A stretch of 64,000 nucleotides of DNA from Azospirillum tabaci (GTDB lineage Bacteria; Pseudomonadota; Alphaproteobacteria; Azospirillales; Azospirillaceae), in NCBI RefSeq assembly GCF_014596085.1, contig NZ_JACCJY010000007.1, forward strand, positions 163,993 to 227,992. The letters are read 5' to 3'. Below, one piece after another: positions 54,048 to 62,346 of this stretch. The translations under genes were made by a program, and so were the position numbers. The first letter of the stretch is position 1, and every line of letters begins with the position of its first letter. The notes beneath the pieces are model-generated. The model did no database searches. It worked only from the letters and a program-made list of their open reading frames with translations, and was not told the origin of the DNA.

Positions 54048-55091
54048 ATGAACCCGCTCTCGCGCCGCACTATGCTCAAGGCGTTGGCCGCCACTCCGGC
54101 GGTTGGGTTGGCCGCGGGGGCCGGCACCGCCACACTGATCGGCGCGCCGCGCATCGCCCGCGCCGCCGAGTTCGACTTCAAGTACGGCAACAACCTGCCG
54201 CTGACCCATCCGCTGAACGTCCGCTCGCACGAGGCGGCGGAGCGCATCCGCCGCGAAACGAACGGCCGCGTCGACATCCAGATCTTCCCGAACAACCAGC
54301 TCGGCGGCGACACCGACATGCTGTCGCAGGTGCGCAGCGGCGGCATCACCTTCTTCACGCCCTCGGCGCTGGTCATCGCCACGCTGGTCCCGGTGGCCGC
54401 CATCAACGCCGTGGGCTTCGCCTTCGCCGACTACGGGCAGGTCTGGTCCGCCATGGACGGCAAGCTGGGCGAGCATGTGCGCGGCGCCATTGCCAAGGTC
54501 GGCCTGCATGCCTTCGAGAAGATGTGGGACAACGGCTTCCGCCAGATGACCAGCGGGGCCAAGCCGATCCAGACCGCCGCCGACATGGACGGGCTGAAGA
54601 TCCGCGTGCCGGTCAGCCCGCTCAGCATCGCCATGTTCAAGTCGCTGTCCGCCGCCCCGGCCAGCCTCCAGTTCTCGGAGGTCTACTCCTCGCTGCAGAC
54701 GCGCATCGTCGACGCGCAGGAGAACCCGCTGCCGATCATCCAGGTCGCCAAGCTGTACGAGGTGCAGAAGTACTGCGCCCTGTCCAACCACATCTGGGAC
54801 GGCTTCTGGTTCATCGCCAACGGGCGCGCGTGGCGCGGCCTGCCGCCCGACCTGCAGAAGATCGTCTCCACCGCGATCAACGACGCCGGCGTCCAGCAGC
54901 GCGAGGACATCAAGGCGCTGAACCAGTCGGTGCAGGCCGACCTCCAGTCCAAGGGCTTGGCCTTCAACCAGCCCTCCCCCGACAGCTTCCGCGCCAAGCT
55001 CCGCGACAGCGGCTTCTACGGCGAATGGAAGGGCCGCTTCGGCGACGAGGCCTGGGCGCTGCTCGAAGGCGCCGTCGGCAAGCTCGCCTGA
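54048..55091 (+). CDS. TRAP transporter substrate-binding protein (DctP family)
   Basis: The 347-aa protein starts with a twin-arginine-like signal (LSRRTMLKALAATPAVGLAA; processing after ARA-AE). The DctP fold is shown by ADMDGLKIRVPVSPL (carboxylate-binding Arg) and SEVYSSLQTRIVDAQENP, the usual signature region. DctP proteins bind organic and sugar acids, matching the sugar-acid-type enzymes downstream. A strong GGGAGG precedes the ATG. Confidence 0.94.
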   Translation: MNPLSRRTMLKALAATPAVGLAAGAGTATLIGAPRIARAAEFDFKYGNNLPLTHPLNVRSHEAAERIRRETNGRVDIQIFPNNQLGGDTDMLSQVRSGGITFFTPSALVIATLVPVAAINAVGFAFADYGQVWSAMDGKLGEHVRGAIAKVGLHAFEKMWDNGFRQMTSGAKPIQTAADMDGLKIRVPVSPLSIAMFKSLSAAPASLQFSEVYSSLQTRIVDAQENPLPIIQVAKLYEVQKYCALSNHIWDGFWFIANGRAWRGLPPDLQKIVSTAINDAGVQQREDIKALNQSVQADLQSKGLAFNQPSPDSFRAKLRDSGFYGEWKGRFGDEAWALLEGAVGKLA

Positions 55092-55141
55092 CGCCAGCCT
55101 GAAGAACGGCTGTGGACAACACGGGAAGGGAGGGTGCGGCT

Positions 55142-57031
55142 TTGTCTCACCACGCGACGGCGCTCGACGAGGGCGGCGCCATGCCAGGGGCCGCGTCCGG
55201 CGGTTCCTGGACCGATCGGCTGGACCGCGGCCTCGCCGCGACGGTGGAGGGTGCCGCCGCCCTCATCGTTCTGGCCGAGATCGTCATCCTGCTGGCCGGG
55301 GTGACGGCGCGCTACGTCTTCCACGCGCCGCTGGTGTGGTCGGACGAGCTGGCCTCCATCCTCTTCCTGTGGCTGTCCATGCTGGGCGCCGTGGTGGCGC
55401 TGCGCCGCGGCGAGCACATGCGGATGACCGGTCTGGTCAGCCGCGTCGGCCCGACGGCGCGCGCCCTGCTCGAGACGCTGGCGATCGCCGCACCCATCGC
55501 CTTCCTGGCGATGATCCTGCACCCCGCCCTGGACTACGCCATGGAGGAGCAGTTCATCGTCACCCCGGCGCTGGAGATCAGCAACGCCTGGCGCGCGGCG
55601 GCCCTGCCGACCGGGCTGGGGCTGATGGCCGTGGTGGCGCTGATCCGGCTGATGCGGATGCGCAACCTCCGGATCACCCTGGCGGCGATCGCCCTGACCG
55701 CGGCGGTGACCGTGGCCTTCTGGCTGGCCGGTCCGGTGCTCAAGCCGCTGGGGCAGGCCAACCTCGTCATCTTCTTCGTCGGCGTGGTCGCCGCCTGCGT
55801 GTTCGGCGGCGTTCCCATCGCCTTCTCCTTCGCGCTGGCCACCTTCGGCTATCTGGCGCTGACCACCTCGACGCCGCTGCTCGTCATGGTCGGACGGCTG
55901 GACGAGGGCATGTCGCACCTGATCCTGCTGGCGGTGCCGCTGTTCGTCTTCCTCGGCCTGCTGATCGAGATGACCGGCATGGCTCGCGCCATGATCCAGT
56001 TCCTCGCCAGCCTGCTCGGCCATGTGCGCGGCGGCCTCTCCTACGTGCTGATCGGGGCGATGTATCTGGTGTCGGGCATCTCCGGGTCGAAGATCGCCGA
56101 CATGGCGGCCATCGCGCCGGTGCTGTTCCCGGAGATGAAGAAGCGCGGCGCCCCTCCGGGCGACCTCGTCGCCCTTCTGTCGGCGACCGGCGCGCAGACC
56201 GAGACCATCCCACCCTCCATCGTCCTCATCACCATCGGCTCGGTCACCGGCGTGTCGATCGCGGCGCTGTTCGCGGGCGGCCTGCTGCCGGCGGTGGTGC
56301 TGGGTGCCGCGCTCTGCGCCGTCGTCTGGTGGCGCTACCGCCATGAGGATCTGAGCCACATCCGCCGCCCACCGGCGTCCGAGATCGCCCGTCTGGCCGT
56401 GGCCGCCCTGCCGGCTATCCTGCTGCCCTTCGTCATCCGCGCCGCGGTGGTGGAAGGTGTCGCGACGGCGACCGAGGTGTCGACCATCGGCATCGCCTAC
56501 TCCACCCTCATGGGCCTGCTGGTCTACCGCCAGTTCGACTGGGCGCGGCTGAAGCCGATGCTGATCGAGACGGCGTCGCTGACCGGGGCGATCATCTTCA
56601 TCGTCGGCTGCGCCACCGCCATGGCCTGGGGCCTGACGCAGTCCGGCTTCTCCCGCGCGCTGGCCCTGTGGATGGCCGACATCCCCGGCGGCGGCTACGG
56701 CTTCCTCGCCATCTCCATCGTCGCCTTCATCATCCTGGGCAGCGTTCTGGAGGGCATCCCCGCCATCGTCCTGTTCGGCCCGCTGCTGTTCCCCATCGCC
56801 CGCGACGCCGGGGTGCACGAGGTGCATTACGCGATGGTCGTGATCTTCGCCATGGGCATCGGCCTGTTCGCCCCGCCCTTCGGCGTCGGCTACTACGGCG
56901 CCTGCGCCATCAGCAAGGTCAGCCCGGACGAAGGCCTGAAACACATCTGGGGCTACGTCGCCGCCCTTCTCGTGGGCCTGATCGTGGTCGCCGCCATTCC
57001 GTGGATTTCCACCGGCTTCCTTCCCTATTGA
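55142..57031 (+). CDS. TRAP transporter fused permease (DctQ-DctM)
   Basis: Start set at TTG 55142, 7 bp after GGGAGGG; a GTG at 55112 is in frame but lacks a ribosome-binding site. The product has about 629 aa. The N-terminal part (to about 190) is the four-helix DctQ domain (VWSDELASILFLWLSMLGAV), and the rest is the DctM permease with many helices (ISGSKIADMAAIAPVLFPEM; GLFAPPFGVGYYGACAISKV). The fusion of the small and large subunits is seen in a known TRAP subgroup. Confidence 0.92.
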   Translation: MSHHATALDEGGAMPGAASGGSWTDRLDRGLAATVEGAAALIVLAEIVILLAGVTARYVFHAPLVWSDELASILFLWLSMLGAVVALRRGEHMRMTGLVSRVGPTARALLETLAIAAPIAFLAMILHPALDYAMEEQFIVTPALEISNAWRAAALPTGLGLMAVVALIRLMRMRNLRITLAAIALTAAVTVAFWLAGPVLKPLGQANLVIFFVGVVAACVFGGVPIAFSFALATFGYLALTTSTPLLVMVGRLDEGMSHLILLAVPLFVFLGLLIEMTGMARAMIQFLASLLGHVRGGLSYVLIGAMYLVSGISGSKIADMAAIAPVLFPEMKKRGAPPGDLVALLSATGAQTETIPPSIVLITIGSVTGVSIAALFAGGLLPAVVLGAALCAVVWWRYRHEDLSHIRRPPASEIARLAVAALPAILLPFVIRAAVVEGVATATEVSTIGIAYSTLMGLLVYRQFDWARLKPMLIETASLTGAIIFIVGCATAMAWGLTQSGFSRALALWMADIPGGGYGFLAISIVAFIILGSVLEGIPAIVLFGPLLFPIARDAGVHEVHYAMVVIFAMGIGLFAPPFGVGYYGACAISKVSPDEGLKHIWGYVAALLVGLIVVAAIPWISTGFLPY

Positions 57032-57074
57032 AGCCCCGCCGGTCCCCCATAACGATAAAATCAGGAGTTCCTTC

Positions 57075-57614
57075 ATGAGCCGATTCTTCGGCCAGATCCG
57101 GCAGGCTGGCTACGTCGTCGACGACATCGAGGCCGCCATGGACTACTGGAGCCGCACCCTGGGCATCGGCCCGTGGTTCTACAACGAGCGGGTTCCGATC
57201 AAGAACTACACCTACCGCGGGGAGCGGCACGAGGTTCACAACTCGGTGGCGCTCGCCAACTCCGGCCCGCTCCAGATGGAGCTGATCCAGACCCGCAACG
57301 ACGCGCCGTCGATGTACCGCGACTTCCTGAAGGCCGGGCGCACCGGCCTCCAGCACGTCGCTTACTGGACCGAGAACTACGACGCCGACCTGGAGCGGCT
57401 GACCGGCCAGGGATTCAAGCCGGTGATGAGCGGCGAGGTCGGCGAGAAGGGCCGCTTCGTCTATTTCGACACCGAGTACCACCCCGGCACGGTGATCGAG
57501 TTGTCGGAGGTCGCCGGGCCGAAGGGCAAGATGTTCGACCTGATCCGCAACGCCTCCCTCGACTGGGACGGCCGCGATCCGGTCCGGCCCTTCCCCGACC
57601 TCAGCCGGCTGTGA
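57075..57614 (+). CDS. VOC (glyoxalase) superfamily protein
   Basis: The 179-aa protein has two beta-alpha-beta-beta-beta units: QAGYVVDDIEAAMDYWSRTL and LQHVAYWTENYDADLERLTG. Candidate metal ligands are Glu in LQMELIQ, His in GLQHVAY and Glu in TVIELSE, with Gln where the first His usually lies. VOC enzymes include epimerases, isomerases, lyases and dioxygenases. The sequence style is close to methylmalonyl-CoA-epimerase-like members. In this operon it may epimerise or isomerise a keto-sugar acid before the RuBisCO-like step; this is inference from position. Confidence 0.85.
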   Translation: MSRFFGQIRQAGYVVDDIEAAMDYWSRTLGIGPWFYNERVPIKNYTYRGERHEVHNSVALANSGPLQMELIQTRNDAPSMYRDFLKAGRTGLQHVAYWTENYDADLERLTGQGFKPVMSGEVGEKGRFVYFDTEYHPGTVIELSEVAGPKGKMFDLIRNASLDWDGRDPVRPFPDLSRL

Positions 57615-57622
57615 GTCTCGCC

Positions 57623-58894
57623 ATGCGCTCCGACCGCTTCGAGGCGACCTACCTGATCGAGACCCCGCTGGACCCCGCCAAGGTGGCGGAGGTCATGGCG
57701 GGGGAGCAGTCCTGCGGCACCTTCACCCGCGTCCACGGCGAGACGGACGACCTGCGCGCCCGCGCCCGCGCCGTGGTGGAGCGGGTGGAGGAGCTGGAGC
57801 CCGCCGCAACCCCCAGCCTGCCGAACACGTGGCTGGAGCGGCAGAAGCGGCCCGGACCGTGGCGGCGCGCCCGCGTCGCCATCAGCTTCCCCACCGGCAA
57901 CGTCGGCGCCAACCTGCCGACTCTGGCCGCCACGGTGGCCGGCAACCTGTTCGACCTGGGCGAGGTGACCGGCCTGCGGCTCGACTCCGTCCGCCTGCCC
58001 GCCGCGTACCGCAATCGCTTCGACGCGCCGCGGCACGGCGTGGCCGGCACGCGGCGGCTGACCGGGGTGGAGCGCGGGGCGTTGGTCGGCTCCATCATCA
58101 AGCCGAACCTCGGCCTGTCGGCGGAGGAGACCGGCGAGTTGGTCGGCACGCTCCTCGCCGCCGGGCTGGACTTCATCAAGGACGACGAGATCTGCGCCGA
58201 TCCGGTGCATGCTCCGCTCGCCCAGCGCGTGCCGGCGGTGATGGACCGGGTGCGCCGCCACCAGGACCGCACCGGCAAGCACGTCATGGTCGCCTTCAAC
58301 ATCAGCGACGAGACGGACGCCATGCGCCGCCACGCCGATCTGGTGGAGCGCGAGGGCGGAAGCTGCGTGATGGTCAGCCTGAACTGGTGCGGCTTCTCCG
58401 CCGTGCAGACGCTGCGCCGCCACAGCGGGCTGGTGCTGCACGGGCATCGCAACGGCTTCGGCGCCCTGTCGCGCCACCCCAGCCTGGGCATCGGATTCGA
58501 CGCCTACCAGACGCTGTGGCGTCTCGCCGGGGTGGACCACATGCACGTCCACGGCCTCCAGGGCAAGTTCGCCCAGCCCGACGCGGAGGTCATCGACGGC
58601 GCCAAGTCCTGCCTCGCCCCGCTGGCCGAGGGCTGCGACGACGTGGTGATGCCGGCCTTCTCCTCCGGCCAGTGGGCGGGGACCGTGCCCGTCACTTGGG
58701 ACGCGGTGGAGACGGACGACCTGCTGTTCATGTCCGGCGGCGGCATCATGGCCCACCCGGACGGCCCCGCCGCCGGCGTGACGAGCATTCGTCAAGCCTG
58801 GGCCGCGGTGCGCGAGGGCGTCACCCTGTCCGAAGCCGCCGCGACCCGGCCGGAGCTGAAGCGCGCCCTGGAGTTCTTCGGAGCGCCCAAATGA
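57623..58894 (+). CDS. RuBisCO-like protein (form IV large-subunit family)
   Basis: The 423-aa protein (ATG 57623; a GTG at 57611 overlaps the VOC stop and is also possible) has the RuBisCO fold. Active-site positions: Lys160 in GSIIKPNLGL (K175 equivalent; K177 is Asn), the carbamylation and Mg motif FIKDDE (Lys186, Asp188, Glu189), His275-Arg276 in LHGHRNG, loop-6 Lys315 in LQGKF, the Ser in FSSGQWAG, and the phosphate loop SGGGIMAHPDG. A K177-to-Asn change and shorter N-terminus point to a RuBisCO-like protein, not CO2-fixing RuBisCO. Known relatives include methionine-salvage enzymes and 3-oxo-isoapionate-4-phosphate enzymes. The adjoining kinase favours the sugar-acid group. Confidence 0.9.
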   Translation: MRSDRFEATYLIETPLDPAKVAEVMAGEQSCGTFTRVHGETDDLRARARAVVERVEELEPAATPSLPNTWLERQKRPGPWRRARVAISFPTGNVGANLPTLAATVAGNLFDLGEVTGLRLDSVRLPAAYRNRFDAPRHGVAGTRRLTGVERGALVGSIIKPNLGLSAEETGELVGTLLAAGLDFIKDDEICADPVHAPLAQRVPAVMDRVRRHQDRTGKHVMVAFNISDETDAMRRHADLVEREGGSCVMVSLNWCGFSAVQTLRRHSGLVLHGHRNGFGALSRHPSLGIGFDAYQTLWRLAGVDHMHVHGLQGKFAQPDAEVIDGAKSCLAPLAEGCDDVVMPAFSSGQWAGTVPVTWDAVETDDLLFMSGGGIMAHPDGPAAGVTSIRQAWAAVREGVTLSEAAATRPELKRALEFFGAPK

Positions 58895-60210
58895 CCGTGG
58901 CGCACCCGCCGCCCCGGCTCGGCCCCCGGCTGGGCTGGTACGGGGACGACTTCACCGGGGCCACCGACACGCTGGCCACGCTGGCGAAGGCCGGTCAGCG
59001 GGCGCTGCTGCTGCTGGAGATCCCCGACGCGGAGCGGCTGGCCGGGCTCGGCCCGCTGGACGCGCTGGGGATCGCCGGGGCGTCGCGCACCATGGACCCG
59101 GCGGCCCTGCGGGCGGAGCTGGAGCCGGTGGGACGCTTCTTCGCCGGGCTCGGCGTCCCGGTGATGCATTACAAGTGCTGCTCGACCTTCGACAGCGCGC
59201 CGCAGGTCGGCAGCATCGGGGCGGCGGCGGCGGCCCTGCGGCCCTTCTTCCCCAACCGATTCCTGCCGGTGGTTGGCGGCCAGCCGAACATCGGGCGCTA
59301 TTGCCTGTTCAGCACGCTGTTCGCCGCGGCGGGCACCGGCGGGACGGTCCACCGCATCGACCGCCACCCGACGATGAAGGCCCATCCGGTGACGCCGATG
59401 ACCGAGGCCGACCTGCGCCTCCACCTCGGCGCGCAGGGGCTGGAGGGGATGGGTGCCCTGCACTACCCGGATTATGGGCTGAACGCCGGGGCGCTGGAGG
59501 AAAAGCTGGATCGGATGGTGGCGGGCGGCGCGTCAGCCGTCCTGCTGGACATCACGCAGCCGGCAGATCTGGCGCCCGTCGGACGGCTGATCTGGGAGCG
59601 GGCGCGGCGTTCGCCCCTTCTGGCGGTCGGGCCGAGCGGCGTGGTCCAGGCGCTGGCCACCCAATGGGAGCGCGACGACAGCGTCGGCGACGCCCCCCTG
59701 GCCCCGGCGGAGGGGCCGGTCTTCGTGCTGGCCGGCAGCCTGTCGCCGGTTACGCGCAAGCAGATCGCCGCGGCCGCCTCCTTCCACCGGATGCCGGCGG
59801 ACGCGGGCGCCCTATGCCACGATCCCGCCTATCGCGAGCGGCTGCGAAGCGAAATCGCGGGCCTCCTGGGCCAAGGCCGGAACGTGCTGGTGTGGACCGC
59901 CCCGGCGGAAGGCGAGGCGCCCGACACCGCCCAGTCCGCCGCCATTGCCGACGCCACCGCGGACTTCGTCGCCTTGGTCGCCCGCGCGGTGCCGCTGCGC
60001 CGCATGGGCATCGCCGGGGGCGACACCTCCAGCAAGGCGGTGAAGGCGCTGGGCCTGTGGGGCCTGTCCTACCGGACGGCGCTCAGCGCCGGCGTGACGG
60101 TCAGCCTGACCCACAGCGCGCACCCGCCCACCGACGGCGTCGAGCTGATGCTCAAGGGCGGGCAGATGGGATCGGAGGATCTGTTCGAACGGCTGGTGCA
60201 CGGAGGGTGA
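58891..60210 (+). CDS. Four-carbon acid sugar kinase family protein (DUF1537)
   Basis: The start ATG overlaps the RuBisCO-like stop (ATGA). The 439-aa protein shows the N-terminal substrate motif GWYGDDFTGATDTLATLAK, HYKCCSTFDSAPQVGSIG, and the C-terminal nucleotide-binding motif IAGGDTSSKAVKALG. DUF1537 kinases phosphorylate erythronate, threonate, 3-oxo-tetronates and, in apiose catabolism, 3-oxo-isoapionate. Coupled translation with the RuBisCO-like gene implies that it makes the phosphorylated substrate of that enzyme. Confidence 0.92.
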   Translation: MTVAHPPPRLGPRLGWYGDDFTGATDTLATLAKAGQRALLLLEIPDAERLAGLGPLDALGIAGASRTMDPAALRAELEPVGRFFAGLGVPVMHYKCCSTFDSAPQVGSIGAAAAALRPFFPNRFLPVVGGQPNIGRYCLFSTLFAAAGTGGTVHRIDRHPTMKAHPVTPMTEADLRLHLGAQGLEGMGALHYPDYGLNAGALEEKLDRMVAGGASAVLLDITQPADLAPVGRLIWERARRSPLLAVGPSGVVQALATQWERDDSVGDAPLAPAEGPVFVLAGSLSPVTRKQIAAAASFHRMPADAGALCHDPAYRERLRSEIAGLLGQGRNVLVWTAPAEGEAPDTAQSAAIADATADFVALVARAVPLRRMGIAGGDTSSKAVKALGLWGLSYRTALSAGVTVSLTHSAHPPTDGVELMLKGGQMGSEDLFERLVHGG

Positions 60211-60230
60211 GCGTCCTTGCTCCCCTCCGC

Positions 60231-60260
60231 CCCCACGCGTCTGCCCCCACGCGTCTGCCC
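60231..60260. repeat. 14-bp tandem duplication after the kinase gene
   Basis: Two direct copies of CCCACGCGTCTGCC follow the stop codon at 60210 by about 20 bp, the copies identical. Confidence 0.85.
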
Positions 60261-60272
60261 AGGGTCCGCAAT

Positions 60273-60312
60273 GCCCCCTAGGTAGTCTTACGTACGCAAA
60301 GCCCCTTAGGTA
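60273..60312 (+). promoter_or_regulatory. Direct repeat upstream of the Crp/Fnr-type gene, possible operator
   Basis: GCCCCCTAGGTA (60273-60284) and GCCCCTTAGGTA (60301-60312) match at 11 of 12 positions and lie 28 bp apart, with TTACGTAC between them. They are 100-140 bp before the start codon at 60415, a typical place for an operator. No FNR-type TTGAT-N4-ATCAA box is visible. Confidence 0.35.
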
Positions 60313-60414
60313 CAAGACCGAACTGCACAGGGTACCTCGCAGCGCATAACTTCGGCTCATCGAGCGGTTGCCCCACGGGGGCGGGCCGCTTCCACGAACG
60401 CCGAGGGGCCTGAC

Positions 60415-61146
60415 ATGCACGCTCACACCGCCATCGCCGCCCAGCCGACGCGCGTTCTGCCCGGCCATCAGGCCGCCGCGATGGCGATGCCGCGTGTCGC
60501 CCCGTCCCGTCCCGCCGCCGGCTTCGCCGCCAACGACACCGACCCGCTGGCCGCCATCGCCCAGTTCCGGGTGTTCGATCGCGAGCAGTCCATCTTCGCC
60601 GAGGGCGAGGCCGCCGACGCCGTCTTCCGAGTGGTGGATGGCATGATCCGCCTCTACAAGCTGCTGCCGGACGGGCGCCGTCAGATCATCGGCTTCCTCC
60701 AGGCCGGCGACATGGTCGGTCTGGCCTTCGCCGACCGCTACCTCTACTCCGCCGAGGCGATCACCGCCTCCACCGTCCAGCGCATCCCGCGCTGCCAGCT
60801 CGACGCCCTGCTGGACTCCCAGCCCGCCCTGGCCCGCCGGCTGCTGTCGGTCACCACCTCCGAGCTGGTGGCGGCGCAGGACCAGATGCTGCTGCTGGGT
60901 CGCAAATCGGCGCTGGAGAAGCTGGCCAGCTTCCTGCTGGCGCTGAGCCGCCGGGCCGGTGCGGGCCGGGCCATCGCCCTGCCGATGAGCCGCTGCGACA
61001 TCGCCGACCATCTGGGCCTGACCACGGAGACCGTGTCCCGCGGCTTCACCAAGCTGAAGACCTCGCGCCTGATCCGCATCCTGGACGGCGGCCGGGTCGA
61101 GCTGCTGGACGCCGACGCCCTGGCCGACCTCGCCGACTGCGCTTGA
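60415..61146 (+). CDS. Crp/Fnr family transcriptional regulator
   Basis: The 243-aa protein has an extra Ala/Pro-rich N-terminus of about 45 residues, a cyclic-nucleotide-binding-like beta barrel (FRVFDREQSIFAEGEAADAV; GFLQAGDMVGLAF) and a Crp-type HTH (SRCDIADHLGLTTETVSRGF). No cysteine cluster of Fnr is present, so an iron-sulphur oxygen sensor is unlikely. This is the layout of FixK-like regulators. Neighbouring single-domain response regulator and sigma-factor genes do not reveal its signal. Confidence 0.92.
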   Translation: MHAHTAIAAQPTRVLPGHQAAAMAMPRVAPSRPAAGFAANDTDPLAAIAQFRVFDREQSIFAEGEAADAVFRVVDGMIRLYKLLPDGRRQIIGFLQAGDMVGLAFADRYLYSAEAITASTVQRIPRCQLDALLDSQPALARRLLSVTTSELVAAQDQMLLLGRKSALEKLASFLLALSRRAGAGRAIALPMSRCDIADHLGLTTETVSRGFTKLKTSRLIRILDGGRVELLDADALADLADCA

Positions 61147-61177
61147 ACCACTGCGCTTGAACCACTGCGCCTGATCC
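61136..61177. repeat. Three 14-bp tandem units across the stop codon of the Crp/Fnr-type gene
   Basis: ACTGCGCTTGAACC occurs twice exactly and once with two changes. The first unit contains the last codons and the stop (61144-61146), so each further unit repeats the gene end downstream. Confidence 0.9.
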
Positions 61178-61273
61178 CGAGCGTTCCGATCACCCTCTGC
61201 AAACTTGGGAAATCCATTCGGCCGGCCGCAACGTACCCCTTACTCCCTTTGCGTTGCATTGTCAGGCCGAACC

Positions 61274-61648
61274 ATGGAGTCCGTTCCGCACATCCTCGTC
61301 GCCGAGGATGAACGCCTCGAAGCCCTGGCCCTTGCCGACACGCTGGAAGGCCAGGGGCTGCGCGTCACGCTGACCCACAACGGGTTGGAAGCCATCGCCG
61401 CGCTGGAGCACGGCCCGGCGTCTCTGCTGATGACTGACCTGCGGATGCCGGTGATGGACGGCAACGAGCTGATTCGCCGGACTCGGGCGCGGCGGCCCAC
61501 CCTACCGGTGATCGTCATGACCGCCGACAGCGGCGCTCTCTGGCATCCGGAATCGGACCGGCTGCGAGTCCTGCACAAACCCTTCAGCTTCCAGGCGGCG
61601 ATCGGCGCCGTCCGCGCCATGCTCGCCCCCACCCGGCCCTCCGAGTAG
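61274..61648 (+). CDS. Single-domain response regulator (CheY-like)
   Basis: ATG 61274 starts a 124-aa receiver. The acidic residues (VAEDERLE), the phospho-acceptor Asp in LMTDLRMPVMDG, the conserved Thr (VIVMTADSG) and Lys (LHKPFSF) are all present, so it should be phosphorylated normally. No output domain follows. It may act by protein-protein contact or as a phosphate sink. No kinase gene is next to it. Confidence 0.9.
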   Translation: MESVPHILVAEDERLEALALADTLEGQGLRVTLTHNGLEAIAALEHGPASLLMTDLRMPVMDGNELIRRTRARRPTLPVIVMTADSGALWHPESDRLRVLHKPFSFQAAIGAVRAMLAPTRPSE

Positions 61649-61657
61649 AGTCGGGGT

Positions 61658-61840
61658 TTACTCGTCGTCCTTGGGGGCGGCGTTGCGGGGCGGCGGCTCG
61701 ATCACCGGGCCGACCTTCACGCTGCGGGCGGACAACGGAACGATGTCTCCGATCGGCATGTAGGAGCCATCGGCCAGTTGCTGCGCCGGCTCCCACCGTC
61801 CTTCGACCTTGATCCAGCGGTAAACGCTGTTGCTGCTCAT
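61658..61840 (-). CDS. Small protein, 60 aa, function unknown
   Basis: The product starts as SSNSVYRWIKVEGRWEPAQQ after Met and is polar throughout, with a Pro/Asp-rich end (PPPRNAAPKDDE). An upstream in-frame extension to 61906 runs through the terminator of the HU gene and is unlikely. The ribosome-binding site is weak. There is no recognisable family; the aromatic N-terminal half looks folded. Confidence 0.5.
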   Translation of the reverse strand: MSSNSVYRWIKVEGRWEPAQQLADGSYMPIGDIVPLSARSVKVGPVIEPPPRNAAPKDDE

Positions 61841-61860
61841 GACGTCACCAAGAAATTTGG

Positions 61861-61893
61861 AAAGACGAAAGGGGCGGCGTTGCCGCCGCCCCT
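61861..61893 (-). terminator. Rho-independent terminator after the HU gene
   Basis: A 10-bp stem (61870-61879 with 61884-61893, loop TTGC) is followed on the minus strand by TTTCGTCTTT. It lies about 35 bp past the HU stop codon. Confidence 0.75.
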
Positions 61894-61926
61894 CCATCCA
61901 ATACAAGGACTATCCTTGCGGAAGGC

Positions 61927-62211
61927 TTATTCGGCCTTGCCGTTGACGGCGTCCTTGAGAGCCTTGCCGGCGGAGAACTTCGGCGCCTTGGAGGCGGCGA
62001 TCTTGATCTCCGCACCGGTCTGCGGGTTGCGGCCCGTGCGCTCGCCGCGCTCGGCGATCTCGAACTGGCCGAAGCCCGGCAGCTTGACCGTCTCCCCCTT
62101 GACCAGCGCGTCCTGCAGGCTTTCCAGAACCGCATCCAGCGCCTTGCCGGCGTCGGCCTTGGTGCCGCCCAGCTTGCCGGCGATCGCGTCGATGAGATCG
62201 GCCTTCGTCAT
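61927..62211 (-). CDS. HU family DNA-binding protein
   Basis: The 94-aa protein has the complete HU fold: helices (MTKADLIDAIAGKLGGTKAD), the beta arm with GFGQFEIAERGERTGRNPQT (GRNP turn with intercalating Pro) and the C-terminal helix (PKFSAGKALKDAVN). It bends and compacts DNA as a dimer. It is monocistronic with its own terminator. GGGGAG stands about 8 bases before the ATG. Confidence 0.95.
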   Translation of the reverse strand: MTKADLIDAIAGKLGGTKADAGKALDAVLESLQDALVKGETVKLPGFGQFEIAERGERTGRNPQTGAEIKIAASKAPKFSAGKALKDAVNGKAE

Positions 62212-62346
62212 TCCCTACTCCCCTTGTTCATGGCGGAACCCCAGCATCTTCCGGGGCTCTAGGCGCTTCTGACCTACTCCGCCCCGCGTCTGCGCGCAAG
62301 CCAATCCCGTGGCGATTTTTTCCTCCGGCGCGGATTAAGCTGAGGC

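Noticed and set aside
55016..57076. Open frame of 686 codons opposite the TRAP permease
   Set aside because: Asp/Gly/His/Gln-rich antisense translation of membrane-helix codons; typical artefact.
57623..58894. True CO2-fixing RuBisCO large subunit
   Set aside because: The protein is shorter, K177 is Asn, the His294-region differs, and there is no small subunit, phosphoribulokinase or CbbR regulator. It is a RuBisCO-like protein.
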